Positions 32,932 through 45,089 of a DNA stretch of 64,000 nucleotides are shown here, one piece after another. The notes under the pieces are model-generated. The model was not told the origin of the DNA. It did no database searches and saw only the letters and a list, made by a program, of their open reading frames with translations. The stretch comes from Saposhnikovia divaricata. Lineage: Eukaryota > Streptophyta > Magnoliopsida > Apiales > Apiaceae. The DNA lies in contig CM071600.1 in the NCBI GenBank assembly GCA_036435485.1, positions 116,304,046 through 116,368,045 on the forward strand. Direction: 5' to 3'. The stretch's first letter is position 1, and each line of letters starts with the position of its first letter. A program made the translations under genes and the position numbers.

Positions 32932-35900
32932 TCAGGTTGAAAACAGTTGGGGGTGCTTTTCACGCATCGCGCTCTCTAGTTCCCATGTTGATTCTTCGAC
33001 ATTCTGGTTCCTCCACAAAACTCTCACTAGTTTGACAACCTTGTTCCTCAGCACCTGTTCTTTTCTATCCATGATTTCTATGGGTTGCTCCACATATGTT
33101 AAGTCTGGTTGCAGATCCACTTGATCATGTTCTATCACATGTCGGAAGTCGGTATGGTAGGGTCGTAGCATGGACACGTGGAACACATTATGTACTTGCT
33201 GTAAGCTCGGGGGTAAAGCCAATTCATAGGCTAACTTTCCAACTCGTTACAAGATCTCAAAAGGTCCAATAAATCTTGGGCTTAGTTTCCTTTTCTTACC
33301 AAATCTCATCAATCCTTTCCACGGTGATACCTTCAACATCACAAACTCTCCTACCTCATATTCTTTGTCCTTGCGGGTCTGGTCCGCATACTTCTTCTGT
33401 CTGTCTTGGGCCGCTACCAGCCGTCCTCTTATGAGTTCGATAGTTTCTCTTGTCTGTTGGACCAGTTCAGGCCCTAAAATCTTCCGCTCTCCTACCTCTT
33501 CCCAACACAAGGGAGACCGACATCTTCGTCCGTACAAAGCTTCATATGGGGGCATGCCTATACTCGCATGGTAACTGTTGTTGTAGGAAAATTCGATCAA
33601 CGGCAAGTGGTCATCCCAACTTCCCTTAAAATCAATGGCACATACCCTCAACATGTCCTCGATGGTCTGAATGGTTCTCTCACTCTGTTCGTCTGTTTGG
33701 GGATGGTAGGCAGTACTCATGTTTAACTTGGTCCCCACACAATCCTGAAAACTTCTCCAGAACCTGGAGTTGAATCTTGGGTCTCTATCTGATACAATGT
33801 TCACAGGAACCCCATGCCTAACCACAATCTCCTTTAAGTAAATATCTGCCAGCTTGTCGACAGTGTATCTTTCATTGATTGGAAGAAAATGTGCCGACTT
33901 GGTCAATCTATCGATGATTACCCAAATGGCGTCATGATTAGTCTTGGTCCTTGGTAGTCCGACCACAAAGTCCATCGCAATATGTTCCCACTTCCACTCG
34001 GGTATCTCTAAGGGTTGCAACAATCCACTGGGCCTCTGGTGTTCGGACTTTACTCTTTGACATGTCAAGCATTTACTTACCCACTCTGCCACGTCCTTCT
34101 TCATATTTGGCCACCAATAGTATTCTCTCAAATCTCTATACATCTTAGTGCCTCCAGGGTGAATTGAGTACCTCGAACTATGTGCCTCTTGCAAAATCTC
34201 GTCTTTTAATTCTTGAACGTTCGGGATCCATATCCTAGATGCGTACCTCATAATTCCATTCCCGTCCTTCTCACACTTAATTTCCTCGCCAATCAAAATT
34301 TTCTCCATCGAATTCTTTTCTTCTTCTATCTTCTTTTCCTGGCATAACTTAATCTTTTCCAATAGCGGTGGTTGGACTCTTATCTCCATTAAACTCTCTT
34401 GTCCAATTCCTGGTAACCTCACTTCAATCTCCAGTTTCTCAAGGTCCTTGATCAACTCGTCCACTGACGTTATCATCTTGAGTTTCTCCTTGTGGCTAAG
34501 TGCATCGGCCACCACGTTGGCCTTTCCTGGGTGATAATGAATCTCACAATCATAATCTTTAATTAGCTCTAGCTATCTCCTCTGCCTCATGTTTAACTCT
34601 TTCTGAGTGAATATGTACTTTAAGATCTTGTGATCCGTGTAGATTTCACACTTTTCTCCGTAAAGATAATGTCTCCAGATCTTCAAAGCGAAAACTATGG
34701 CTGCTAATTCCAAATCATGGGTGGGGTATCTTATCTCGTACTCCTTAAGTTGTCTGGACGCATAAGCAATCACTTTACCATGCTGCATAAGCACACACCC
34801 TAAACCTTTCACAAAATCTCCCTTATCATCAGGTAGGGCTAGTACGGGTGCTGTCACCAACCTCTTTTTCAACTCTTGGAAGCTCTCTTCGCATTTTTCA
34901 GTCCACACAAACTTCTCGGTCTTGCGAGTTAGTCGGGTCAAAGGGGCTGCTATCTTGGCAAAGTCTTGGACAAATCTCCTATAGTAGCCAGCCAACCCTA
35001 TAAAACTTCTCACCTCTGTCGGAGTGGTTGGTCTCTCCTAATTTGATACAGCCTCTATTTTGGCTGGGTCCACTAGAATGCCTTGTTCGCTAATCACATG
35101 CCCTAAAAACTGAACTTCCTTCAACCAAAATTCGCACTTCGAGAACTTAGCGTACAACTTTTCTTCTCTCAATGCTCCCAATACAATCCTCAAGTGCTCT
35201 GCATGTTCCTCCTTCGTCTTGGAATAAATTAAGATGTCATCGATGAAGACTATAACACACTTGTCCAAGTATTTCTTGAAGACTCGATTCATTAAGTCCA
35301 TGAAAGCTGCAGGGGTATTCGTTAACCCAAATGACATCACTGGGAACTCATAGTGTCCGTACCGGGTGTGAAAGGCCATCTTTGGTATATCTTCTGGTTT
35401 AATCTTTAACTGGTGATACCCGGTCCTCAAATCAATTTTGGAAAAATAAACTGCGTCTTTCAATTGATCAAACAGGTCATCTATCCTGGGCAAGGGATAC
35501 TTATTCTTTATAGTCATCTTGTTCAGCTCTCTGTAGTCTATACATAACCTCATACTACCATCCTTCTTTTTCACGAATAACACCGGGGCTCCCCACGGTG
35601 ACACACTAGGTCTTATCATCCCTTTATCCAACAACTCTTGTAACTGAGTGGCTAGCTCTTTTATCTCCACTGGGGCTAGCCGATATGGGGCTTTCGAAAT
35701 TGGGGCTTTCGAAATTGGGGCCGTACCCGGAACTAAGTCTATAGCGAACTCGATGTCTCTATCAGGTGGTAGTCCTGGAAGATCATCCGGAAATACGTCC
35801 GCGAACTCGTTAACGACAGGGATTTCCTGTAGGTTTGGTGCCTCTTTCTTGGTATCCTTCACATAGGCTAAGTAGGCTTCGCATCCTTTACGCAACAGCT

Positions 35901-36160
35901 TCTTAGCTTGAACCATAGTCAGGAACTTTTGGTTTTGCCGTTTCCCACTAAATACTACTTCCTTGTCCCCTGGCAGTCTCAAACTTACTTTTTCTTTACA
36001 CAATCAATCTGGGCTCCGTGGGTTGTTAACCAATCCATACCTATTATTACGTCAAACTCTCCTAGTTTAAAAGGTATTAAGTCTACCCGAAAGTGTCGCC
36101 CTTCTAGTTCTAGGTCACAACCTGTACATACTTGGTTAACAGGAATAATTTCATGATTAG
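32932..36160 (-). pseudogene. Tekay-type chromovirus pol (protease remnant to chromodomain), decayed
   Basis: Reading leftward: the C-terminal half of the protease (FDVIIGMDWL; the catalytic Asp region is lost at the LARD junction), RT (CIDYRELNK, FIDDILIYSK near 35240), RNase H, integrase (HHCC with CLTCQRVKSEH, DDE core with MDFVVGLP, SDRDPRF, QSERTIQTIED), and a type II chromodomain (QPIEIMDRKEQVLRNK..., WELESAMREK) ending at 32932. Breaks: a one-base deletion in an A-run near 35990, TAG at 35038 and 34573 (both from TGG), and TAA near 33247. RNase H lacks the seven or eight codons that carry the first catalytic Asp (junction near 34808). A 15-bp direct duplication sits at 35690-35719. The homology assignment is strong; the copy is not functional. 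Confidence 0.93.
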
Positions 36161-36424
36161 TGTAAGAACCCCAAAATTTTGGATATAATTAAAACTTTTT
36201 ATTAAGTAATGATAAAATGAGGAACAATGATTCCGACAACAAGGTCACCAGCTCTAATGAATGGTGGTTTCAAAGAACAATGATTGTAATGAATGGATAT
36301 TGCTTTGGACAATGATCCTGATGCATTGGTATATTGTCAGAATAGAGTAATTCGATGGTTGAGGACCTAGATAAGAATAATCTACCATCCAGGAAGGAGC
36401 TAATGGATCCTTGAAGGGAAATGA

Positions 36425-36519
36425 GTACGTGCATAGTGTTTCCCGTACGTGCATAGTGTTTCCCATACGTGCATAGTATTTCCCGTACGTGCATAGTGTT
36501 TCCTGTACGTGCATAGTAA
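36425..36519 (+). repeat. Five 20-bp tandem units GTACGTGCATAGTGTTTCCC
   Basis: Consecutive 20-bp units from 36425, the fifth partial, each with an ACGTG core of the kind bound by plant bZIP/bHLH factors. They lie 260 bp into the LTR, in the U3 position. Identical blocks are at 46666-46760 and 56922-57016. The three minus-strand ORFs here are products of the period-20 repeat. Confidence 0.85.
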
Positions 36520-38874
36520 TTTGGTGGATGAATAGTGATTTTGTAAGTTGGAAAACTTTTCACGCCACCCTATGTACGGGACGTGATATGGATGTTTCGA
36601 AGTCATATTAGTAATACGCGGAGGAAATAAGTGAATGCAGAGACGATCGGAATTCAGAAATTCCAAATTCTTTTTCGGTATAATATTTGACCGGACAATG
36701 GATTAAATATTATTATAATCCAAGAATTGAGATATTAACTTTGAGGATTTGATATTTTGGGATGTTATTATATTTGATTTAAGAATGAAGGTAGGAAACC
36801 ACTGAGGCAGTGAAACAAGCGTTCTAGAAACCGCTAAAACGTTATAACGTGATTAATCAATAAAGCGAACGAATCCTAGATTACGGATTAAGTTCGTATC
36901 GAGATTAAATATCCTACATGGTCATCACGAGGATTATATTAAGGATTGGGGAAGGTATTATGAATATCGAGAAATTTCCCGGTAAACCCTAGAGGTGAAA
37001 CTACTTAGTTATTCGCCCGAACGATCAATCGAAACGAGCAATAACCGGACAAAAGAAACAAGCAGTGGAAGCAAGAGTCATGCATAAGGTACTAGATAAA
37101 TATCTAGCAACCAAGTGGGCTAAGTAACTAGCATGTTAAGGATTGAACTAGTAGTTAGCCAAATCAAACTCTAGTTAGCCATAAATCAATCCAAGTGCTA
37201 CACATGCTTTCAAATCTCACCATTCATTCCAAAAGCACTTTAATAAAGTAAAAAGAGATGAGATATCATCCAAGGCTCATCACTTTATGAATTATTATCA
37301 AAACAACCAAGCAAACACAAAGAACTCTCCATTTTCCTTTCTTCCTTGAAAAATTCTGCCAAGGTGCTAGAAGTAAGGCTTCCAACCATCATTTGATCTT
37401 GAAATATTTATGGTGAGTACTTCATATCATAACTTAGATCCCCTAAAAATTTCAGCCTCAAATTCACTTTCTTTCATTTTCAAATAAATCATCAAAGGTG
37501 ATGATGAATAGTGTTTTCAAGAACTAATCCTTGTTTTTCTTGTTTTCATGGTTGATCCTAGCTAAGTTAAGGCTATCCAAGGGCAATACCAAGCTTTGTG
37601 AGGCTAGTACATACTACAAGGAAGGTATAATACTTGAAAACCCTAGACCTACTTTGAGTTTTAAGCATGTTCTTGATGGATCTAGTTTAGTTATGATTAT
37701 GTTCATGCTATAAGCATGTTTAGTTAGTGATTTAGTGATTTGATTAACATGATGATTTTGATACTAAGATCAGTGGCTTCTGGACTTGTTGAGATGCTTA
37801 TTATGTGTATAAGCTGTTTAGATGCCCGGTGTGGCTTGGGTTGTTGATTACGATTTATGGAACGTCCGATTTATAGCCGTCGTAATGCCCGATTTTTGTT
37901 AACCTTAAGAAATCGTGTTTGATAGTAGACATAAGTCACTGTCCAGTATCATGTTCTGCCATGGCAAGATAGATCATGTTATAAGCTTCGTTTTGATATA
38001 AAGATCATGTGAAACGGACTTACGGTTTAGGAATTATGGCCGATTCACTAAAAGACGTTCGAAACCGTAAGTACGAATTCGTTATTAAAATTGAACCCTC
38101 GTAAAATACGTAAGTCAGTGGCAAATCTTGGTAATTAAATACTAGAGGTAAAAAGGAAGGTGTGAGAGAAAACCTCATGTGAAATGGATCGTTTTCCGAT
38201 TTTATAAAAATGTTCGAATCAAAGTTAATCGCAAACGAACCCCTAAAAACCCGCTTGATTATAACTTCGGTAAAACACTTAGAAAACGGGAGATAAAACT
38301 CGGAGCATAATATTGATTTGTAACGATCGACTTTAGAACTTGTATGACTTAAGTATGTCCCAAGTGTAAGTACAATGACATGTCGTATTAACGAACGAAT
38401 GTCGGGTTGGATCGATGATAAAAGGAATCCACTAAAAGGGGTATAACGAGATAACTCGAGAACGTGTTTCGATTTAAGTATAACTTAACTTTTAAGATGT
38501 TAAGTGATTAATCCCGAATGCCTTGGCTATTCATAGATCACCAAGCTGAACCGGGACCCGCTACCACTACCCCTTACCGTACTCGACTACCAGGCAAGTT
38601 TCAATTCCCTTCTTTTAGGCTGTTGTTGTGATTGAATATATATAAAAATGTTTTCTGTTATACATATGCCATAGCATGCATGCCTACTTTCAAGTTATAT
38701 CATTATGCTTGTTCCCTGATTGTTATTGGCTTATAAATTAGATAGCTATCGTATCAGTTATAAGCCGGTTATTGTAAGACCCTCAGAGAAGGGTGTATAC
38801 ATCTTATTCATCAAATATAGACCGGGAGTCAATATTTCTTGACATATCGAGATTACCTCGGAGGAAAATATTTA

Positions 38875-39590
38875 AGTAAATATTTTCCATTTTTCGGGCG
38901 ACGAATATTATTTGACTATTCGTTCGAGATTATTTATTTAACGATCCTTACTTCAAATAATTATTTGAGTAACTATTCGACGAATAATATTTTTAATATT
39001 CATTCAGAGTCGAATTATTTATCGATTATTATTTCGAATATTCTTCTAAAGGTTGGACTACTAAATGAATATTATTTGGATATTCATTTAGAATATTATT
39101 CATTAAATGAATATTACTTTTGAATATTCATTTAAGATAGTAATTACCTGACGAATATTATTTTAATGTTCATCTGAAACTTGATTTATTTATCGAGTCT
39201 TATCTCGAATATTCCTTTAAAGCTTGGATTACTAAATGAATATTACTTGATATTCATTTAGAATATTATTCATTAAATGAATATTACTTTTTCAATATTC
39301 ATTTAAATTCCTAATTAATTATGAATATTATTTTGAATATTCATCCAGGGTTCTATTTAATCATCGAATATTATTTTAAATATTTTAAATATTCCTTTCA
39401 GGTCTTAATAATTAATGGATATTATTTTGAATATTCATTTGAATATTTAATTATGCAATAAATATTCTCTCGATATTTCTTCAAGGATTATTTGAGAAAT
39501 ACTCTGATTAAAGATATTCTTTCATATTCCTAAATATTCTGTAAAATATTTTAATTCAATAAATATTCTCTGAATATTTATTCCATACTT
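38875..39590. repeat. AATATT-rich imperfect palindrome block in LARD LTR 1
   Basis: About 700 bp dominated by GAATATT/AATATTC and ATGAATATTA words arranged as local inverted repeats, for example AAATGAATATTATTTGG and GGATATTCATTTAG around 39065-39090. The same blocks are at about 49116-49831 and 59370-60085. It can fold into many short hairpins and is extremely AT-rich. The 94-codon frame across part of it is a composition artefact. Confidence 0.75.
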
Positions 39591-40557
39591 AGAATAACCT
39601 CGATAAGGTTTATCTTCTTCGATTATTACGGAAAATATTTCGGAGACATATTATTATTAATCTTATATCAAGAAAGGTTCTCAGACATCATTCTTCTTGA
39701 GTCTATCTCCCTAAAAATAAGGGAACCTTACTTGGAAAATGTTATTTATCTTGTTGACTTCCCGGTCATAAAGTATTCTCTTCACTCGCAACTCGGGTGC
39801 TATTGACTTATTAAGTCATTGTTTACCTTCTCATCTTTCGAGGGGTAAGTTGTTGGAACAAGTTGATATCCGTTACCAAGTAATAGCTTGGGAGTTATTG
39901 GTAAATTTTCCTTTCCAACTAGATACGACTACCTTGTGGAGTCTTATCAACAAGTATTATACTTGGGGAAAGGGGGACGAACGTTACATTCAGAATCATG
40001 AATTCTATTTGAACTAGGAGTCGTGTAAGAGGCCGAGTAGCGCCGGTCCATCCCCTTTGGCCCAACCGTTGGCCGGGGAGAGCTAGTAAGGCGGTATACA
40101 AGTAAAGCCGTCAGTTCTTCCTTCTACCGGTAGTAAATCTAAATTGAGCTGTACGATCTCGACTGATCATCAAGATTGGAACAGCGGGCGCGGTGAATAC
40201 TCCATCATTGGTTCATCATCCAAACTTATTTATTTCCTGCAACATGATTACTGTTGGCAGAGCTGGAAAAGTGTTCATAACTGGAATTGCAACCTTTTTA
40301 TGCAAGTTCCTCTTCTTAATAACAATGAGAATATCTCGCTTACTTTTGATGTAGCAGATATTTCTACAAACAAATACTTTAAGTTACCTTGTAACTTCAT
40401 CGTTCATATTATACTGGCATCATTTCCGTAAATGCATGGCATATGGTTTGAAAGATACTTTTGAACTGTTATACATTATCGTTCAGTTATATATTATTGT
40501 TGGTGGGCTATTGCTCACCCTTGCTTTATTATTATATCACAACAACAGCTAGACCAG

Positions 40558-40599
40558 ATGACTCGCACAAGGCGCACTCGACGCGGGCGAGGACGATGA
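40558..40599 (+). pseudogene. Shortened relative of the H3-tail-like micro-ORF in LARD LTR 1
   Basis: MTRTRRTRRGRGR then TGA, at the same LTR position as the Tekay frame (after CACAACAGCTA...). The pattern M-[A/T]-R-[P/T]-[K/R]-[Q/R]-T-x-R is kept and Thr occupies the third mature position, as in H3. A different frame just downstream encodes a segment (RIYLFFQYQEYGLV) reminiscent of the Tekay RFIYQYDL part, so a frameshift probably split the ORF. Copies are at 50799-50840 and 61053-61094. Confidence 0.45.
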
Positions 40600-40932
40600 G
40601 ACTACCAGAGCTGAAGAAGAAGCTATTGGTAGGATATATTTATTCTTTCAGTACCAAGAATATGGTCTAGTATGACTTATGTAAATGGATGGCAAAGAGT
40701 ATGTATTTATATTGAAATTCTTTTGGATTGTAAGAACTCATAATGTGATTAATAAAAATTTGATTGTTACTCTGATTTCATCTCTGGGACTATAACGGGT
40801 GTGTTTTATATTGTTGTGTGGGGTCATAGAGACGTAATTTATTTTATGTTAAGGAAAGTTCAATTGTTGTGGACAGAATTGGAAACCGTAACCATCGGAT
40901 CCCGGACCCCGGATCTGGGGGTGTTACAGAAG

Positions 40933-40944
40933 TGGTATCAGAGC
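40933..40944 (+). other. LARD primer-binding site, unit 1 (tRNA-iMet)
   Basis: TGGTATCAGAGC 4 bp after the LTR end, as in the Tekay element. Retaining a perfect site suggests the LARD is still a substrate for reverse transcription by a helper. Confidence 0.88.
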
Positions 40945-41127
40945 GTACGTTATAAACCCCAGAGATGAGGTAACGTTAAAACAATAAATTCAATAAGATA
41001 ATAAGAACTCTTGCCAAGTTCATAGTCGGACTACTTAATGTAGTGATGACATATAAATCCCTTATGGGAACTCGTAAGTATCATGATAGTAACTTAGCTC
41101 GATATCGTATCGACGAGTAAGGCGACA

Positions 41128-41256
41128 GACCTTGAGGCATACGAGCAGCAGCACGATGATGCTTTATATGCTGAAGATCAGCGGGTAATTCGATGGAGTA
41201 CCCTACTGGAGACCCGGAAGAGGTTCCAGCAGATAAGGAAAATCCATTTAGGATAA
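41128..41256 (+). pseudogene. LARD relative of the Tekay pre-gag leader ORF
   Basis: The frame reads DLEAYEQQHDDALYAEDQ, aligning with DPETFEREHDEALMRDTED of the Tekay leader ORF, and then diverges and stops at 41254-41256. The ATG is lost (a TAA lies just upstream). Copies are at 51369-51497 and 61623-61751. The shared D-x-E-x-[F/Y]-E-x-x-HD-x-AL pattern shows common ancestry. Confidence 0.5.
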
Positions 41257-42889
41257 GGAGCTTACCCATGGGTAATGAGGGTCGCAGCCAGAATGACTGT
41301 GATGATTAAGATATGGTGCTCAGAAAAGTGAGTATAAAGAACCGAGATATTATTAAGAGATCTGAAGATGCATGTTGAATTCATAGCCGGACTACCAGAT
41401 GTAGTACCAGCAAGAAAGAAGGATTGGAAGAATTACTTGAGATCTTATACAGAAATAGATGAGAATCCTTAGAGATTTTCATCTTAACAAAGAAAGAGCT
41501 AGAGGGATGTATGATTATCAAAGACAGCAATATAGGACAAGGAGCAGAGTCCCTAGGAATAGTTGAGAATGAGGCAGTAAGTGCCATATCATTTGATAAA
41601 TGAATCAGTATGAATATTGTCAGTAATAATTCGCCACGAGAAGGCAGATGTCATAGGTTATAATTTACGAAACCAAAGTGAGGTTAATGAGGTGGTTTTA
41701 TTCAGGGAAATGTTCATGAATGAATCAGTAGAAAATAAAGACATTGGGAAGTGACAGCATGATTGGGTAAAGTTATATAAGGAAGTAGTAAGCAAGACAA
41801 GGATCTCAGAACCTACCGGAAGATAAGACCAGTGAGTCAAGATGAACTCGTAATGAGACTACTGCCAGAGACTGAGTATAGAGTTAATTCAACTCAGTTA
41901 AATGATGAACCAGAAACGTTAGATGCATGTGATTCAGAGGAATATTATATTCCTTCTTCTCTTTGAATGGATTATAGTAGTTACCTTAAGTTTACTCCGA
42001 CACGGAATTATGATAGATCAAGTAATACGATCAGCAGTTAAAGAGAAAAATGTGAGAAAATCTTCCTGGAGCTAAAAGGTGAAATTGGTAATGACCAAGA
42101 GCTGGCATTGCTTAATGAAAAAAGGAGACTTTGTGCTTCCAACGACGCTTCGCCTAAAGGGTTAGGTAGACCGACATTTGGTAGTATTGAATATCAGGAC
42201 GTTGTGACAGGTTTCAGTTTGAAACTATTGATTCCCTTCTAAGGGATGGATATAATTGATTCCTCTCCAGTGGGTAAACTTCCAATCTGATGATGATTAT
42301 TTCGTTAACTATGACTGCTTATGATTCCACCTGCTTGGAGGTTCATAGAACTATTCTTCAGGTTTCGAAACTGGTCTCCTTAATGTTACCAGTAGGTGGG
42401 TAGATTGATCAAAATTTCCCTGAGTCTGGAAAGGAATTCGGTGAATTTTGGCAAACCTTGTCTTTCTGATTATCAGAGAATGTCATGGAAGAGAGTTGAA
42501 ACTGGAGCAAACCCTGTGATTTGGGTAAGGATGCTGTAAAATGGGTTAGTAAACGGACCCTGAGCATTACAATCGACGGTAGTGATAAAATGATGAAGTG
42601 AGATTGGACGAAAACAGGAAATGTAAGTAAGAAACCAGCCGGACTGAGAAATTCCAGGATTGACTTAAATGAAAAGGCTGTTATGCCAGGAATGGTAAGC
42701 TTGTGTGGCACGCGGGATTGATAAGAATAGTTGAAAAGATAAGAGTGGAGGAAAGGTGACCGGAGACGGTGCCGAGTAGTCGATTAAGACTTATATGGAG
42801 TAAAGTTTTGGAAAGGTAGAAAGGTATCAAAGAAGAAGGCACTATGCCGGCAATTGCTAGAAAAGTAATGCTATTAGCCAACCCCTAAA

Positions 42890-42891
<2 letters not shown>

Positions 42892-42940
<49 letters not shown>
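42892..42940. repeat. (AT)n microsatellite, LARD unit 1
   Basis: About 24 AT units followed by a short T-run. The unit 2 counterpart (53134-53190 plus a longer T-run) is longer and accounts for the 15-bp period difference. Slippage explains the difference. Confidence 0.9.
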
Positions 42941-42943
<3 letters not shown>

Positions 42944-44917
42944 TTTTGTGGCCAGTTGAGGCCAAGTCACAAAGGATTATCAAGTGACTAGACCAGCAAT
43001 GAAAGGACAAAGCAGGGTTGCTTCTAAGAAAGCACCGACTGCAAGGCCTTCTGATATAAAGGAAACATTAATGAGATCGTAGGAATCTTCTGCTGAACAG
43101 CCCATGTTTTGATTGGGAATTCACTAGACCTTTTTGGGATGGGGTCACCCGTACTAAAGTGACTCATGTGTATATGGTTGTCCAAGATTACGAGTAAAAT
43201 GGGAGTATAATGACTTGAGATGTATGATGTTAGGGTATCATGAATACCATGAATATATTATGACGGAGGAAAGTAAACAATGAAGGTATATGAAGAGAGT
43301 ATAGAAATGGTCAGAAATTGAACTATATGCTGTAGGAATTTTCTCTGAGGCAAGTACCTTTGCGAAGAACGATAAGCACTAGGAAATTCACGTTGAACTC
43401 GACCAATATCTTTCAGAACATCCTTGCTACCATTAACAAGTTCTGTAAGAGAGCAGATAGACATACGTTGTCTTTTGGAAGGTCAAATAGGTTGACCACT
43501 ATCTGAAAGAAGAAATTAGCAGTAAGCTACCGATCGATTATCAAATAAGAATGATTGAAAAGAGACCCTTATTAAGGATACATGATTTGATTGCCAATTA
43601 TAGGATGCAGGAATTCCTTGGCAGTTGAATTAAGGATAAGATATCCATAGAGTAAGGCAAACCCTGGGGAATGGACAAGGGATGGCATTACCCCTAATAA
43701 AGGACATTGTGAATTTGGATGATATAAATTGAATTGATTAAGGCGACATCAAACTTTGAGGATTTATAAAAAAAATAAGTAGTTTTGAAAGGTATATAGA
43801 CAGAATTATTATATGATTAATTACTGATATTTTGATGTGCCCTGTACCCAGAAAATACAGGAAGAATGATGAGGATTACCTAAGAAACCTTACAAGGAAA
43901 AAGGTAATATTCTGAAGTTCAAAATGGAAGCTTGGTAGGGAATATATGACATAGAAATAATTATGCCAGACGAGGCATGTGTGAAACCATGGGAAAGTAT
44001 GGATTTAACCAACAAAGGTTGAGATTATCCTAGAACAAGAAAGAACTAAGAGAACAAATATCCTAGGTATGATCGAGAGTAACTTTGATAAAGTTCCCAC
44101 GGGAAGGTGGAAGCAATGACTTATGGAAAAAAAAAGACTGATAGTTATATTTTCTCCTTCAGCAGAGCTTAATGGAGAATGCTTTAACCCAACTGTGATG
44201 GGAATGAGGTAGAAAAGTTTGAGTTGGAATGTATCCAGAGAACATGGATTACAAGAAATTGTTAGTATCAGGAAAGGCCAATGAGGTGGCCGACAATCTA
44301 AGTATAAAGGAATAATTACAAATGTTCATACCGAAGAAACACAATGATATTTGGAAGGACCTTGAAGGTCATATCGGAATGGAGGAATTTACATTCCTTC
44401 TGATGACTGTGCAAGAATTGACGGTAATAATAGTTTAAGTAAAGATTCGATTCCTGATGGAGTCTTAAGCATATTACGTACCTTAGAAGGTCCCGTTTTG
44501 AGGCAAACCAGGACCATGGTACAAAAAATTGATGAAGTAAACCGTTAGGTTTCCAGTCTTTTATGGAAGATGCATAAGTGATAGTTTCATCAACCGGACC
44601 TAGCTGCGATGCTTGAAACTCTTCTGCAATTCTATCTACTTCATGTTATATCTACATAAAGTTCAGGAAGTGTTCCTTATGGATAAGGAATAGTGATTAC
44701 TTTGTCTCCCTAAGGGATTTGAAACCCGTAGGGTTAGCTATTAACGCACTACGTAAACAACAAGCGATGGTGATTCTTCTAAGAAAGTAGATGACAACGT
44801 AAAGATAAAGAAAGTGCTGCTATTGATAAACTAAATGGCATGTTGATGAATGACAAGCAAGTTTGTGTTAGTGTATTTCTGCGCAAACCAGATAGAGAAT
44901 ATGAGGTTGATGATTCA

Positions 44918-45089
44918 TGATGCCAAATGTATTCCCGTAGAAAGAATTAATGAGACTTGGAGGGAAGGGCAGTTGAGCCCGAGACTTATTGGGCCATTTG
45001 AGAGTTCAAAAGTGTTCTCGAGCCAGCCTTCCCCCAAAACTTATAGCACGGTCATAACGGGTTTTCATGTGGCAAGGCTACGCCAGTAA
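44918..45089 (+). pseudogene. LARD integrase C-terminal remnant
   Basis: The frame around 44936-45089 encodes CIPVERINETWREGQLSPRL, IGPFE, and later TGFHVARLRQ, recognisable as the chromovirus integrase tail (compare KLSPRFIGPFEI and NVFHVSMLRP in 32932-36160). No chromodomain can be read after it. Unit 2 has the same remnant at about 55173-55300, with an extra base that changes the frame. Confidence 0.6.

Larger units (their letters stand above)
36161..40928 (+). repeat. LARD LTR 1 (4768 bp)
   Basis: TGTAAGAACCCCAAAATTTT...GGGGGTGTTACA. Exceptionally long for a plant LTR. Contents in order: five ACGT-core repeats, TATA-like TTTTATAAAAATG (38200-38212), AATATT palindrome block, CTACCGGTAG (40124-40133), short H3-like frame (40558-40599). 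It differs from LTR 2 at about 18 positions and from LTR 3 at about 19, counted by eye. Confidence 0.93.

Noticed and set aside
36254..36666. Three overlapping minus-strand ORFs with YARTGNTMHV-type repeats, present in all three LTRs
   Set aside because: They are translations of the 20-bp tandem repeat, which is open in several frames because of its period and composition.
38839..39123. 94-codon plus-strand ORF in the LARD LTR (three copies)
   Set aside because: It is a translation of the AATATT block (Asn/Tyr/Ile/Leu only) and identical copies reflect recent duplication, not selection.
40144..40431. 95-codon plus-strand ORF in the LARD LTR, repeated three times
   Set aside because: It overlaps the LTR region homologous to non-coding Tekay LTR and has no counterpart there; repetition comes from the array itself.
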